DNA of 64,000 nucleotides from Tillandsia leiboldiana (lineage: Eukaryota > Streptophyta > Magnoliopsida > Poales > Bromeliaceae), in assembly GCA_029204045.2 (NCBI GenBank), contig CM055066.1:16998484-17062483 (forward strand). Direction: 5' to 3'. Positions 33,658 through 44,817 of the stretch are shown here, piece by piece. Position numbers and translations under genes: made by a program. Under the pieces are notes generated by a model. The model did no database searches and was not told the origin of the DNA. It saw only the letters and a list, made by a program, of their open reading frames with translations. Positions within the stretch are counted from its first letter, which is position 1. Each line of letters begins with the position of its first letter.

Positions 33658-36600
33658 TTATTTCAAGGAAAGCATTCCAATTGCCTTACGCAAATGAATA
33701 AATCGTTTTTGATCCAAAGGTTTTGTTAAGATGTCAGCTAATTGATCCTCAGTTGAAATGTAAGAAATTTGAAGAATATTTGATTCAACTAGCTCTCTTA
33801 GAAAATGATATCTAAGTTCAATGTGTTTTGTTCTCGAGTGCAACACAGGATTTTTAGAAATATTTATTGCACTTGTGTTGTCACAAAGAATCGTTACTGA
33901 AGTTGCTGAAATCCGGAAGTCGCTCAACACACTTTTCATCCAAATGAGTTGGGTTGAACAACTACCTGCTGAAATATATTCCGCTTCGGCAGTCGAGAGT
34001 GCAATGCAGTTTTGCTTTTTACTATGCCATGGAACAAGGCAATGGCCAAGATAAAAACATGCACCACTCGTACTCTTCCGATCATCCACAGATCCTGCCC
34101 AATCGGCATCTGAATATCCTATAATGTCAAGCGTTGTTCCCATAGGATACCAAATTCCGAAATTCAAAGTTCCTTTGATGTACCGGATGATCATTTTCAC
34201 CGCTTTCAGGTGAACCTCCTTTGGTGCTGATTGATATCTTGCGCAAATCCCAACACTAAAGGATATATCCGGGCGACTAGCCGTGAGATAGAGTAGACTT
34301 CCTATCATGCTGCGATAAAGTTTCTCGTCTACACTCTCACTAAGAGATTCACTTCCTAATCCCTTATTGCTAGTTCCCATAGGAGTCGGAAAATCTTTAG
34401 AGTTTTCTAAATCGAATTTCTTCACCAACTCCCTTGCATACTTGGATTGACACAAATGGATGCCATCAACATTTTGTTTCACTTGCAATCCAAGAAAGTA
34501 TGTCAGTTCGCCCATCATTGACATCTCAAATTCGCTTTCCATGGTTTCCGCGAATTTAGAAGCATCATTATCTCTTGTTGCCCCAAATACAATGTCATCG
34601 ACATAGATTTGTGCCACAATGAAATTATCCTGATAATGCTTCACAAAGAGAGTCTGGTATGCTCCCCCTCGAGTATAGCCCTTTTCTAATAGGTGCTTTG
34701 TCAACCTTTCGTACCACGCTCGCGGTGCTTGTTTTAGACCGTAAAGAGCCTTTTTCAAATGAAAAACATGGTTAGGTTGTTTACAGTCTACAAAACCTTT
34801 CGGTTGAGCCATATAAACTTCCTCGTTTAAAAACCCATTTAAAAACGCGCTCTTAACGTCCATTTGAAAGAGTTTGATTTTAAAATGACAAGCAATTGCG
34901 AACAAAATTCTAATTGACTCGAGTCGAGCTACCGGGGCGAATGTTTCATCAAAGTCTATACCTTCAATTTGTGAGTAGCTCTGAGCAACTAGACGTGCTT
35001 TGTTCCTGATGATGGTACCATCCTCATTTTTCTTATTCTTGAAAATCCATTTAGTACCAATCACGTTGTGTTGCTTCGGAGGCTTCGTTAATTCCCAGAC
35101 TTTGTTTCGTTCGAACTGATGGAGCTCTTCCTGCATTGCTTCAATCCAGTAGTCATCCTGAAGAGCTTCATCAATGTTCTTTGGTTCTAACATGGAGACG
35201 TAACATGCGACTCCACAAACCAACTGTCTCCGAGTCCTGACTCCTTCTTGTGGGTCTCCAATAATATTAGATTCCGGATGATCCTTGGAGATGCGTAACA
35301 TTTGTGGTAACGGATTACTCGGAGGTACATGTGATGATTCCTGCACATCAGATAAACTAGAAGAACCATTAGATGCATCAACATTATCGAAAGAGTTATT
35401 ACGAGAAGATGCATTTACAGGAGAATCATCATTTAGAGACATATCAAGGGTAGATTTATCAGATCCAAAGTGAAAAGCTTCATCTATTTTAACATTTATA
35501 GATTCTACCATCGTTTTAGATTCCAAGTTAAATACCCGATATGCTCTACTATTTGTAGAATAACCCATGAAAATCCCTTCGTCACTTCGAGAGTCAAATT
35601 TTCCAAGATTTTCGCGGTCACGTAAAATATAACAACGACTCCCAAAGATACGAAAATATTTGATATTAGGTTTTCTACAAAACCACAGCTCATATGGTGT
35701 ATTTAAAGTTCCTGGGCGCAAATACACTCGATTAATTACATAGACGGCGGTGTTCACAGCTTCAGCCCAAAAATATAACGGTAAATTCCGGCTACGAAGC
35801 ATCACACGCGCCATCTCTTGAACAACCCTATTTTTGCGCTCGACTACACCATTTTGCTGAGGTGTATAGGGTGCTGAGAATTCATGTTTTATGCCATTGG
35901 AAGTGCAAAAATCAATGAATTTAGAAATAATGAATTCTCCACCTCTATCACTTCGAACACGAACGATCTTTTCATTTCTTTCATTCATAATACGATGACA
36001 AACCTCATGAAAAGAGTCGAAAGTATCCGCTTTCTCTTTTAAAAATGTTACCCATGAATATCTAGAGAAATCATCAACCAACAGAAAAATATACCATTTA
36101 CCTCCCAAAGATGGTTGACGAGTCGGCCCCATTAAGTCCATGTGCAATAATTCCAAGGGCCGATTGGTACCAACGTGGTTCAAGTTCTTGTGTGCAGCCC
36201 TTCATAGTTTCCCCTTTTGACAACCACCACACACAATGTTTTCTTTAAATAAAAATTTAGGAACCCCCTTAACCACGTCTTTATTTGAAATTCTTGCTAG
36301 TTCTTTAAAATTAATGTGACCTAATCTTTTATGCCAAAGAGTTTCATTATCCAAAGAAACTAGGTTACATTTTTCAGAAATTTTATTTGAAACAACATAG
36401 CAATTATTTTCTGACCTAACCCCTTTCAAAAAGAAAACATGGTTCTTATCAGTTACAATACATTCTATAGAGGAAAAATTAACTGAGAAACCATTGTCAC
36501 AAAGTTGACTTATACTAATGAGGTTAGTCTTTAGGCCTTCAACAAATAAGACATTGTTCAAAATCGGGCCTTCTGGAATAGCGATTGTTCCCTTTCCAAC

Positions 36601-38769
36601 AATTTTGGAAGAACGACCGTCTCCGAAAACAACATGTCCTCCGGAGATTTTCTCTAAATTTTGAAAGCAGTTTTTGTCACCGGTCATGTGACGGGAACAC
36701 CCACTATCCAGATACCAAGACGAGTTGTCATAAGCATGTAAAGAAGTATGAACAACAAGACAAGGGAAGATTTCACCTTTGCGCACCTAAACCTTTTTGG
36801 ACTGCGTCGGCAATGTTTGTGAAGTTATTCTCCTTGGTGAAATCGTCTTGTTTGATTCATTGCTTGACATCGTCTTGCGAGGTGAACTATCAAGGCTCTT
36901 TTCCTTTGAAAAATTTTCTTGTGATTTTCGAGGAATCACCTTTTTGGTAGTTGTTGCAAGATGCGCTTGAGTTGATTGCTTTGCTCCCATCTTGCAATTT
37001 CTTCTAATTTGCCCTGCAAAACCACAACGAAAACATACCTTTATTCTTGACGATCCCGAAGAGGGTGAGGTAGGGTTGTTGTCGTTGTATGCTCTAAATT
37101 CCATCGTCGGAGGAGGAGATACCGACTGAGGCACAAAAACTGTTCCACTCGAACTAGGACTGTCTCCAGTTTGAGTGTATCCGAGGCCGAATCGGTTTGT
37201 TTGACCAAGACCAAGCATCTTATCCAACTTACTCCTTCCAGAAGGGAATCGCTTTAAATCATCTTTGAGTTGGAATATGGTCTTCGTCATTTCAATTTTC
37301 TCCTGTCGGGCCTCGGTATAGAGCTTCAAGAAGTAACCAGCTTTATCAATCGTTTTTACATGTTCCTTCTCGAAATGCTCATTTTTCTCTTGAAGTGAAG
37401 CATTTGCTTTTATCAGGTTATCCCTTTCCACTTCAAGACCGGTTGAGAGATAAGTTGCCCTTTTTGCTTCTTCTTCGAGATCCTGCAATCTCCCTTCCAA
37501 CCCCTTGTTTTGCTTAGCCAGTTTCTTTGAATCCCTCAAAAGTTTATGGTAGGCTAGAGCAAAATCTTCACCTTCAGAGTTACTCGATTCGTCGTCCGTT
37601 GCAGTTTTTTCAACCTGGGAGGAGTTAGACAATGAATCGGATGTACTTGCCATTAAGCACATGAAGGGTGAAGATGTGGACGCGTGGAACGCCGTTGCGT
37701 TATTCTCTTCATCACTTGAAGATGACTCATTTGACGTTGAGGTGTCATTCCAAGTGACGGCTTGCATCGCTTTCTTCTTTGACGGATTCTTATTTGGACA
37801 GTCCGTTGAGATATGGCCGTATCCTCGGCACTTGAAGCATTGGACTTGTCCCTCTGAGCTTTTCTTATCCTTTGAAAAACTTTCTTGCTTTCTTGACTTT
37901 TGGCTTGAAAAATCTTTGCCTTTCTTCCACTTTCCGAAGGATGGAGTTTTACTTGAATTACCCCTTCGAAAGTTTCGGCGAAATCTTCTTGTCAAGAGAG
38001 CAATCTGCTTCTCAAAGTCCTCCACAGATAGGTTCTCGTCATCGTCTGAGGAGGATGAATCCGCGTCTTCTTCTTTTGTTGTTTTCAACGCAAAACCTGA
38101 AGACTTCGAAGTAGATGCTTTTCCAGAAGAATAGTTAGTAGGAAATGTCATTTCATATATTTGTAATGAACTAACTAATTCTTCTACACGGATTTCGTCG
38201 GGGTGTTTAATAGTTTCAATGGCCGTAACCTTGGAACGAAATCTTTCAGGAAGAGTTCTTAAAGTCTTTCTTACAATTTTAAATTCTGGAATTTTCTCTC
38301 CCAAGTTAGCACATGTGTTCACGATGTCTTGCAATCGTGTATAGTAATCTGTGAAAGATTCATTTTCTGCCATGAAAATAGAGTCATATCTGCTCGTAAG
38401 CATTTGCAGCTTTTGAATCTTCACAAGGTTAGTTCCCTCATGTGTAACTTGAAGAACATCCCAGATTTCTTTCGCAGTCTCACTTGCCGAGACGTGAGAG
38501 AATTCCGTTTGTGACAAGGCATTAAATAAAGCGTTAATTCCTTTGCCATTGTAAGAAAATAAGTCTATCTCTTCCTTGGTCCATTTCGACCTAGGTTTGA
38601 TGGTGTGAACATCAACAATAATTTTAGTTGGATTAAACCATCCTAACTCAATTGATTGCCACACCCGTTCGTCGATGGAAATAAGGAATGCTTTCATCCG
38701 TACTTTCCAGTAGGCATAGTTTGTTCCATTGAAGAACGGGAGTCTGTTGATGTTTCCACCTTCAGCCAT
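33658..38769 (-). pseudogene. SIRE-type gag-pol polyprotein gene (one frame, two internal stops)
   Basis: One frame of 1,704 codons from ATG 38769 to the stop at 33658, interrupted by TAG (36787-36789) and TGA (36202-36204). Gag (660 aa): N-terminal FNGTNYAYWK, UBN2-type capsid region, Arg-rich stretch, CCHC knuckle at 311-324, coiled coil ~405-505, and a second knuckle at 579-592 with Gln587 for His. Protease: WYLDSGCSRHM (intact DSG). Integrase: HHCC (HKRLGH ... CGGC), then D, D, E with the last two 35 apart (LHMDLMGP, RSDRGGEF, NGVVERKN). RT: YVDD at 34594-34605. RNase H: SDADWAGS, STAEAEYIS, CDNTSA, LADILTK. The other copy has sense codons at both stop sites, so at least one version of this locus may lack these stops. 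All catalytic motifs are present, so decay is slight. Confidence 0.93.
36787..38769 (-). CDS. SIRE Gag open reading frame (660 aa)
   Basis: The gag part reads uninterrupted from MAEGGNINRL to LPTQSKKV and stops at TAG. It forms the particle shell. Visible: capsid-type helices in the first 210 residues, a Ser/Asp-rich acidic patch (~237-249), a basic RRFRRNFRRG patch (~261-270), a CCHC nucleic-acid-binding knuckle (311-324), a predicted coiled coil (~405-505), and a second knuckle (579-592) that has lost its His. The start codon is ~20 bp from the PBS, which is normal. Whether the TAG is a mutation or a regulated gag-pol boundary is open. Read-through at a stop is known for the soybean SIRE1 pol-env junction, not to my knowledge at gag-pol. 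Confidence 0.8.
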   Translation of the reverse strand: MAEGGNINRLPFFNGTNYAYWKVRMKAFLISIDERVWQSIELGWFNPTKIIVDVHTIKPRSKWTKEEIDLFSYNGKGINALFNALSQTEFSHVSASETAKEIWDVLQVTHEGTNLVKIQKLQMLTSRYDSIFMAENESFTDYYTRLQDIVNTCANLGEKIPEFKIVRKTLRTLPERFRSKVTAIETIKHPDEIRVEELVSSLQIYEMTFPTNYSSGKASTSKSSGFALKTTKEEDADSSSSDDDENLSVEDFEKQIALLTRRFRRNFRRGNSSKTPSFGKWKKGKDFSSQKSRKQESFSKDKKSSEGQVQCFKCRGYGHISTDCPNKNPSKKKAMQAVTWNDTSTSNESSSSDEENNATAFHASTSSPFMCLMASTSDSLSNSSQVEKTATDDESSNSEGEDFALAYHKLLRDSKKLAKQNKGLEGRLQDLEEEAKRATYLSTGLEVERDNLIKANASLQEKNEHFEKEHVKTIDKAGYFLKLYTEARQEKIEMTKTIFQLKDDLKRFPSGRSKLDKMLGLGQTNRFGLGYTQTGDSPSSSGTVFVPQSVSPPPTMEFRAYNDNNPTSPSSGSSRIKVCFRCGFAGQIRRNCKMGAKQSTQAHLATTTKKVIPRKSQENFSKEKSLDSSPRKTMSSNESNKTISPRRITSQTLPTQSKKV

Positions 38770-38789
38770 TGTTTACAACCCTATTCCCT

Positions 38790-38800
38790 CTCTGATACCA
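38790..38800 (-). other. SIRE primer binding site
   Basis: TGGTATCAGAG on the minus strand, two bases from the 5' LTR end. Matches initiator Met-tRNA. Confidence 0.88.
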
Positions 38801-38802
38801 AT

Positions 38803-40064
38803 TGTTGGGTTATGTTAAAATATGGATCTAAATAGGGGAAAAACCACCTAGAGGGGGGGTGAATAGGTGTAAACAATAAACACTCAAAAATCGTTGCGCA
38901 ATAAAACCCAATGCGGAAATGAAAATATAACACGCAAGATTTTTACGTGGAAAACTCCAAAACCGGAGTAAAAAACCACGGGACCGATAACACGGCGAAA
39001 TCCACTAGAATTATAACACGTACAAAGGTGATATACCGTACTCACAGACGACTCGACCTTTTTCCATACGCTCCTAGTACATCTTCTCCGTTCGCTCCGC
39101 AACGCTCCTCGAATCCACGATTAGCGTCCAACGCCGAATCCACGGCGTCCAACGTCGAATCCACGACGTCCAACCGACTCCACGGTCTTCACCTAGTAGC
39201 ACGTCTCGAATCCACGAACGTACCTCGCTCCGAATCCACGAGAGCGGTAGCACCTTGAATCCACAAGGCCACGCGAGTCCACGCGCCGATTTTGGGAAAA
39301 TTGTTGTTTTTGGGTGGTGATGATCCGCCGAATACTTAGATCAAAGATAGATCAGAAATACCATCTAAGTATTCATTAATTTGATTCTACTCAAAATCTG
39401 AGTATGAAAACCTAGAATCAAATTAATCAATATAGATGAAGAAACATAGATTTAATCTCGCTATTTCCTTTCTTCTCTATATGTGGACTTTTCTCTTTTT
39501 GACCGTATTTTGGATTACCCTAAAAATGAATCATAGGGTCTAAATATAGGTTAGAAACCATTGGAAGAAGATAAGAATCAAAAACTGACCTAATCTGGAA
39601 TTTTTCCGGACGACGGACCGGACTGAAAAACGGCGGTCCGGACTGTCGTGGCTAAACAGACAATTTCCAGAAAAACATACGTTCGGGGTCCGGACTAAAG
39701 TACCCGATCCGGACTGTTCATACATTTCAGCAAAAACCCATGTTCAGGGTCCGGATCAGAATTGGCTTCGATCCGGACTGGATTTGCGCATGAACAAACA
39801 ACGTTCGGGGTCCGGACTGCAGTGCCTGATCCGGATCCTGAACATGTCCCATGTCCAGTTTTTTGATTTTTATACAATTAAAAATTCATCCAAGTGTTTC
39901 TACACTATCAGAAGTATTCAGATCATCAAAATTAATTAGTTAAACGTACCTGATCCTTTTGAATTCTTCTTTCTTGAGATTGAGGTATATGATCCAAACT
40001 TCTTAATCTTCAATCTTCAAGACTTAACACTTTCACGAAATACGCCAAAACAAATTCCTTAACA
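38803..40064 (-). repeat. SIRE 5' LTR
   Basis: 1,262 bp; same ends as 29593-30854 and about 2% different by eye. On the minus strand a TATA-like CTATATTTA lies near 39542-39550. Confidence 0.93.
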
Positions 40065-40251
40065 AGCTTCTCAAGCTCCTCAATATCTTCAATCATTTTC
40101 AAACAATGATGATTAACTGATTGGCCATCAGACATTCTTGCTCGAAATAACCGTTTTGATATCTCATATCGAGTAGAGCGGCTTTGTTCACTATACAGTT
40201 CCTGTAGGTGAAGTAGAATTGCTGATGCACTATCCATGTGCTCATGTTGGC
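40065..40251 (-). pseudogene. copia-A gag, middle fragment
   Basis: Reads QHEHMDSASAILLHLQELYSE ... RYEISKRLFRARMSDG ... KMIEDIEELEKL on the minus strand, the conserved middle of a Ty1/copia Gag. It is cut on the left by SIRE (AGCTT target) and on the right by the X solo LTR. The preceding residues (MLASMSNELQR) are at 43533-43782 and the following ones (LQTDLIMQSLPDS) at 29570 and below, so the three pieces are one gene split by two insertions. Confidence 0.9.
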
Positions 40252-40962
40252 TGTCACGCCCCGGGGTCGAAACTGCGACCCGGGCTCGCCAACAGATCCG
40301 CCGCCCATACGGGAAGCCCCGTATTGACGTAGCGACTAACCTGCAAAAGAGTCATCTATACTATACAGATATCAGAGATGAAAGGTAAATGCTGAATAAA
40401 GTAAATACAACTCTTGAAATATACATCCCAGGTCCTCACCAAAATACATATATCTCTCAAAAACTGGTAAGAGTACAACTCAATCCTCACTACATGATCA
40501 CTCAACATGAACTCTCAAAATGTAAGGGGGTACATCTACTCTCAGGACGACAACTGGTAGGGATCTATCTCACGACTCCCTTACCTCGATCAGCCGGATC
40601 AGCAACAGGTGCAGCAGGAACAGGAGTAGAAGTCCCTGGGGAAAAGACACCACGACGGGTGTGAGAACTACATCCCACAGTAGTTCTCAGTGGGTGCCGC
40701 CAACAAGCCCGACGGTCTGCCCACTAAGTCTACTAGAGGCATAAAGTAACATATGCAGTGCTGTAAGGAAAAGCTGGAAAAGTAAAATCTACGGCTACTA
40801 TGCCTCTATCTAGATGCTCAAGGAGTGGAACAGAAAGGACATGATGCTACAAGTAGCTCTCAACTCAAATCACTCAATCTAAACTGACTGCCTCCTCGGG
40901 TCCAGTCAAACCTGCGCCTACCTACTGCCGTTACATCCCGGAGGACCGGACTTACGTAGGGC

Positions 40963-41040
40963 GTCCGTGACTGCCAAAACTGGCCCAGCCAGAGGGACGG
41001 TGTCCGTGACTGCCAAAACTGGCCCAGCCAGAGGGACAAA
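40963..41040 (-). repeat. 39-bp minisatellite, two copies, in the X solo LTR
   Basis: Units start at 40963 and 41002 (gtccgtgactgccaaaactg). Reverse complement of the three-copy array at 9304-9420. The anchor (gtggctctcgaggggcgcgac) follows at 41073-41113. Confidence 0.88.
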
Positions 41041-42579
41041 TGCGTCGACAAGTCGCGATAGAAGTATCAGGCCCAACTCTGGAGTGGCTCTCGAGGGGCG
41101 CGACCCCAACGAGTAAAGTATCCGCGCATCTCTGTCGAGCTCAAATGTGGCTCATGCAGGCTATAATCCAAATCCTCGATCAACAAGATCGGCTGTAACC
41201 AACAGAACACTGTCTCACTCACAGGCTGGAAAACTGCACAGCAGAGACCCACTGTTACTCAGACGGCTCCCAAAGAACCCTGATCTACCGACTGCTATCA
41301 GACTCCACTCGGTCCCCAGACACGAGTGTAAATGCATCCCACAACAACCCGACCTCTCGGCCCACTACTCGGGCGAGGAAGACTCTAAGTCCAGAGGGAA
41401 AAATATAGAATAGTGGTGTGGGAATGTCTAAAGCAATAAAAACCTAGCCCAAGTTGAAGTTTTCTACAGTCTGGCTGAACATACTGCATATGGCGGGGGT
41501 GCTAGGTCAAGTTCCAAGATAACAATAATTAACAGGATGTAGGAAAGATAACATATCACATGATCATCTGAATACAATAGAAACATCAATTTTTCACCGA
41601 CTGACACACTATCAACATACTATTCCAATCATGCAAGTTCCTACACATATAGAATTAACAAGCAATCCGTAGATCTTGAAGATATGGCCACCCACCTGAA
41701 GAGCTGACTGTCCAAAATCCCACAGCTAAAAATACCAAGAAAACAGCAACTCAAAGTCCAAAGGGTCCAGCACGATCCGCAATCCCTCCTGGGTGCAACA
41801 CAAGGCTAAAATTACACTTAAATCCCAAAATTTAACCAAGTATTACAATCTGAAATTTCAGCCGCAAAGATGACAATTTTTCACCTGCAGACAGTGCCCA
41901 GAAAAATCCAATAAAAATATCACAGCGATCCTCGCGTCGAGACCTTCGAAACGGGTACCTGCACGCCCAAATCGGAGCCCCGTAGGCCAAGTTACAAATT
42001 CCACAGTACAGGAGCGCAAAAAAATACAACCACACAACTTTAAAATCTCGCACAGATAAAAGAGAAAATAATATACCTCCGGGAAGGTCTTAGAAAAATC
42101 CAAGAAAAATACAGTGATGATCCTTGCGTCGAGTAGATGAAAAAAGTGTATAGGCTCGCCTTGATTCGATGCTCGTCCACGGAGATCTCCACGGATGAAC
42201 CTGCTGTCCTCACAAAACCTCACAGCAAACCAGTGTCCCAGTGAGCAAGGAAAAACTCCTCGAAAAGCGCAAAACGAATAAAAGCAGAAGCAACCAAAAT
42301 CGTAGCCTTACCTGTCGCGGATCCAACGGCGAAGAAATCGCTCGAAAAGATGGTCGGAGTGGGCCGGGGGAGCTCGTGCACCGAAACAAGACGGAAGAAA
42401 CACCGGCGAAAGAACGTTGCGACGCGCCAAGAAAATAGGATTCTCGAAAACCGTGCCACGTAAAATCTCCAAACTCCATAGATGGGTGCAGCACAACTCG
42501 GGGATGAACTCCTCTGAAGAAATCGCAGTGAAAAATGGCTTGAAAATGCCAAAAAACCCAAGTTGAAGAGAGCTCGGGC

Positions 42580-42587
42580 TATTTATA
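42580..42587 (-). promoter_or_regulatory. TATA box of the X solo LTR
   Basis: TATAAATA on the minus strand (cctataaatagc). Same sequence as 7062-7069 in the + copy. Confidence 0.65.
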
Positions 42588-42647
42588 GGCCCCAGAAAAC
42601 AATTCAGAAAATTCCGGATGGGTCCCAACTTTCGGGCGCAGGGGATT

Positions 42648-42698
42648 TTTCGGGCGGCTATAGTGTTGGGCCTGGCCCAACACTATGCGCGCCCGAAA
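42648..42698. promoter_or_regulatory. Extended inverted repeat upstream of TATA, X solo LTR
   Basis: The core at 42660-42686 has perfect 13-bp arms (ATAGTGTTGGGCC and its complement) around one base. After three mismatches nine more base pairs follow on each side (TTTCGGGCG with CGCCCGAAA). It lies 72 nt upstream of the TATA box. The arms include two facing TGGGCC motifs (site II type, known in plants as TCP-binding). Confidence 0.85.
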
Positions 42699-42762
42699 CC
42701 TCCCCGTGCTGCCACGTAGCCCAGCAAACAGGCAACAGCCGCATGGGCCGCTCCGCTGCGGC

Positions 42763-43199
42763 CACGTGGCCCCCACCCGGTCAAAGGGATGGTTGGCGCC
42801 CGCCAATGAGCGGGCGCCACGTGTCCCTGCGACAGTGCCCACGTGCGGCACTGTCGCGCCGCCTGGCGCCCTGACGCGCACGCGCCCCGAGGCGGGGTCC
42901 CGCGCTCCTGTGCGCCGCCCCCGATGAGCCAACCAATCACGTGCCGACATGTGTACCCTGCACCTGGTCCACGCACCCTACTGCGGGTTCCGTGGACCGC
43001 GCCGTGTGCACCGACCAACCGGGGGCTTCCACGTGTCCACCCGCCTTGGTCCATGCAACGCCGCGCCCGCCCTGTAGACCGCGCGCCTTGAGCCCGCCAA
43101 TCAGGCGGCGCCACGTGTCCCAGCGCCGGGCTCATGCACCCCGCCGCGACGCTCTGTGGACCAAGCGCCGCGGACCGGCCAATAACAGGCCGCCACGTG
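42763..43199. promoter_or_regulatory. Array of seven G-boxes in the X solo LTR U3
   Basis: CACGTG at 42763, 42818, 42840, 42938, 43030, 43112 and 43194, most in the context gccacgtg(t/g). CACGTG is palindromic, so orientation is not an issue. The array occupies the ~450 bp upstream of the dyad and TATA. It contains ABRE-like ACGTGTC and ACGTGGC cores, typical of plant stress and light promoters. Confidence 0.7.
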
Positions 43200-43532
43200 G
43201 CATTTCCGCGGTCCACGGCCCCTCCCATGCACCGAAATCCAATAAAAACTTCCGGGAGTCCGTTTTTGGGCATCCGGACTCAGAATTTAACAAGCAAATA
43301 GCCGTTTTCAAGCGTTTTTCCGTGCTGAATCCAATTCCAACCTCTATTTGGCCTAAATCCTTTTCAAAATTTTGGAAAATGCAGCCGAAGGCCAATACAG
43401 CAATAGATATCTCACAGGGTCCATCTGTGGCATCCCTTTGATGCACTATGGGCCAGACACACCAACAATAGGTGTTCTAAACAATGGATTCACCAGAAAA
43501 GGTTGCATGGGAACCTGGGCCACCACATTAGC

Positions 43533-43782
43533 GTTGCAACTCGTTGCTCATCGATGCCAACATGTAGCACCTGACTCTATTATCGTCATCTATCCATTTT
43601 TCATATGCAGCTCTCTGCTGCTCATTATCATCAGCTGGAAGTTTAGGAGCAGGAGTGGTCAAAATATAGGCAATTTTCTCGGAGTTGAGAACAATTCTCA
43701 AGTTCCGTAGCCAATCAGAAAAATTAGGACCGGTCAAGCGGTTGGCATCAAGAATTTTAGTGAGAGGGTTAGAGGCAGCCAT
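43533..43782 (-). pseudogene. copia-A gag, N-terminal fragment
   Basis: Starts at ATG 43782 with MAASNPLTKILDANRLTGPN and continues WLRNLRIVLNSEKIAY ... KWIDDDNRVRCYML ... SMSNELQR, a typical start of Ty1/copia Gag. Interrupted after the CGC codon by the X solo LTR (target copy 43528-43532). Continues at 40251. The start is supported by the family-typical opening and the lack of an upstream in-frame ATG. Confidence 0.9.
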
Positions 43783-44817
43783 ATTCTACAAAAGGTAAAG
43801 ATATTCAATTAGTTATATATCTTTCATTATTCCATTTGATTATGGACTTTTAATCAAATGGTATCTCCCACTAAATTTTATGAATTTTCACACTCCTTTA
43901 GTGAAGAAACAGAAACCTCTTATATTGGTTTCTAGTGGGAATTGCGCTCTCACCGATTTTTGTAAATTACCTCACCTAATAGTTATTGATAATTAGTAAT
44001 TCGATGAGTGGGCAACTCTTGCCCGATGTTTCAAAAAACATATTGCAATTATTCTTTAGCCTCTAGGACAAAAAAGCCTCACCTAACAGTTATTGGCCTC
44101 ACATCCTAGTTAAGTTTGACCTACCGTTCAATATATGAATAAAATTAATATTAAACCCTCACCTAACAGTTATCGGGTACAATAATAATTTTACCATATA
44201 ACATCAAATGTTGTTAAGGTGGTTACGCTTTCTTCGTGCAAGTAGTCCATGTAACCATGAGTACTACTCAACCCTAAGAAAAAACGCCCACACCTTACAA
44301 CGGTAGAAGGCCACGATAGAGTGTTCACAACACTCTTCTTTACAATTTAATATTATTTGTTATTATTCCAATCAGATCTTATTTTAAATTGCATCCAATG
44401 CAATTATATTTTTCATCTAATATAAATTTATATTAAAAGCTGATGATAAAATTAGTCCAAATCACATGATGAAATCTGATCATAGCATCTCATGCCCCAT
44501 CATATGTAATTTCAATTAATATGTTAATATAACCTTAATATGTTAATTGATTAAGTTAAATGCAATTAAAACATTTCAATTAATTGCATATTAACTTAAT
44601 TAATTAACCATCATAAGATTAAATAATAATAATAATAACAGTATATCAATTATATACATGTGTGGTCCCAATTATTATTATCACAAATTATTTTCAAACA
44701 TCATATGTATGAAATATAATTTTCAAAAATCTTGCATAGGCATTCGCATTAGGGTTAACTCATATAACCCTAAATCTAAATCAACAATAGGAATAATTTT
44801 TGTGGCTGCACGAGGTT
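43783..44817 (-). other. copia-A untranslated leader between PBS and gag
   Basis: About 1.0 kb, AT-rich, with no ORF of note. Holds three near-copies of ctcacctaacagttattg (43971-43988, 44078-44095, 44158-44175) at 80-107 bp spacing, and AAT microsatellite runs near 44625. Long leaders with packaging signals are usual in copia elements; the role of this motif is unknown. Confidence 0.7.

Larger units (their letters stand above)
29593..40064 (-). mobile_element. Complete SIRE-type Ty1/copia retrotransposon (10.5 kb)
   Basis: Boundaries: LTRs 29593-30854 and 38803-40064, 1,262 bp each, TG...CA. A 5-bp target duplication AGCTT lies at 29588-29592 and 40065-40069. The PBS and PPT are in the right places. 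Order on the minus strand: 5' LTR, PBS, gag with coiled coil, protease, integrase, RT, RNase H, a ~2.8-kb region with an extra ORF and repeated PPT-like motifs, PPT, 3' LTR. Large Gag, post-pol ORF and multiple PPT-like tracts fit the Sirevirus genus (established features of that group; assignment is inference). By eye the LTRs differ at about two dozen positions (about 2%), mostly transitions, so insertion is fairly recent. It is inserted in copia-A gag. Confidence 0.93.
40252..43527 (-). mobile_element. X-family solo LTR inserted in copia-A gag (3.3 kb)
   Basis: On the minus strand it begins TGTGGTGGCCC (43527) and ends GGGGCGTGACA (40252). It is flanked by TTGGC (40247-40251) and TTAGC (43528-43532), a 5-bp target duplication with one mismatch. 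There is no internal domain, so it is a solo LTR left by recombination between the two LTRs. The C-to-T change (minus strand) in the duplicated target creates a TAA directly after the gag codon CGC. Contains a G-box array, dyad element, TATA box, anchor and 39-bp minisatellite. Confidence 0.92.

Noticed and set aside
10384..39842. A genuine 14.7-kb tandem segmental duplication
   Set aside because: Not excluded, but the break at an exact 100-N gap and the quality decline toward it on both sides favour an assembly overlap.
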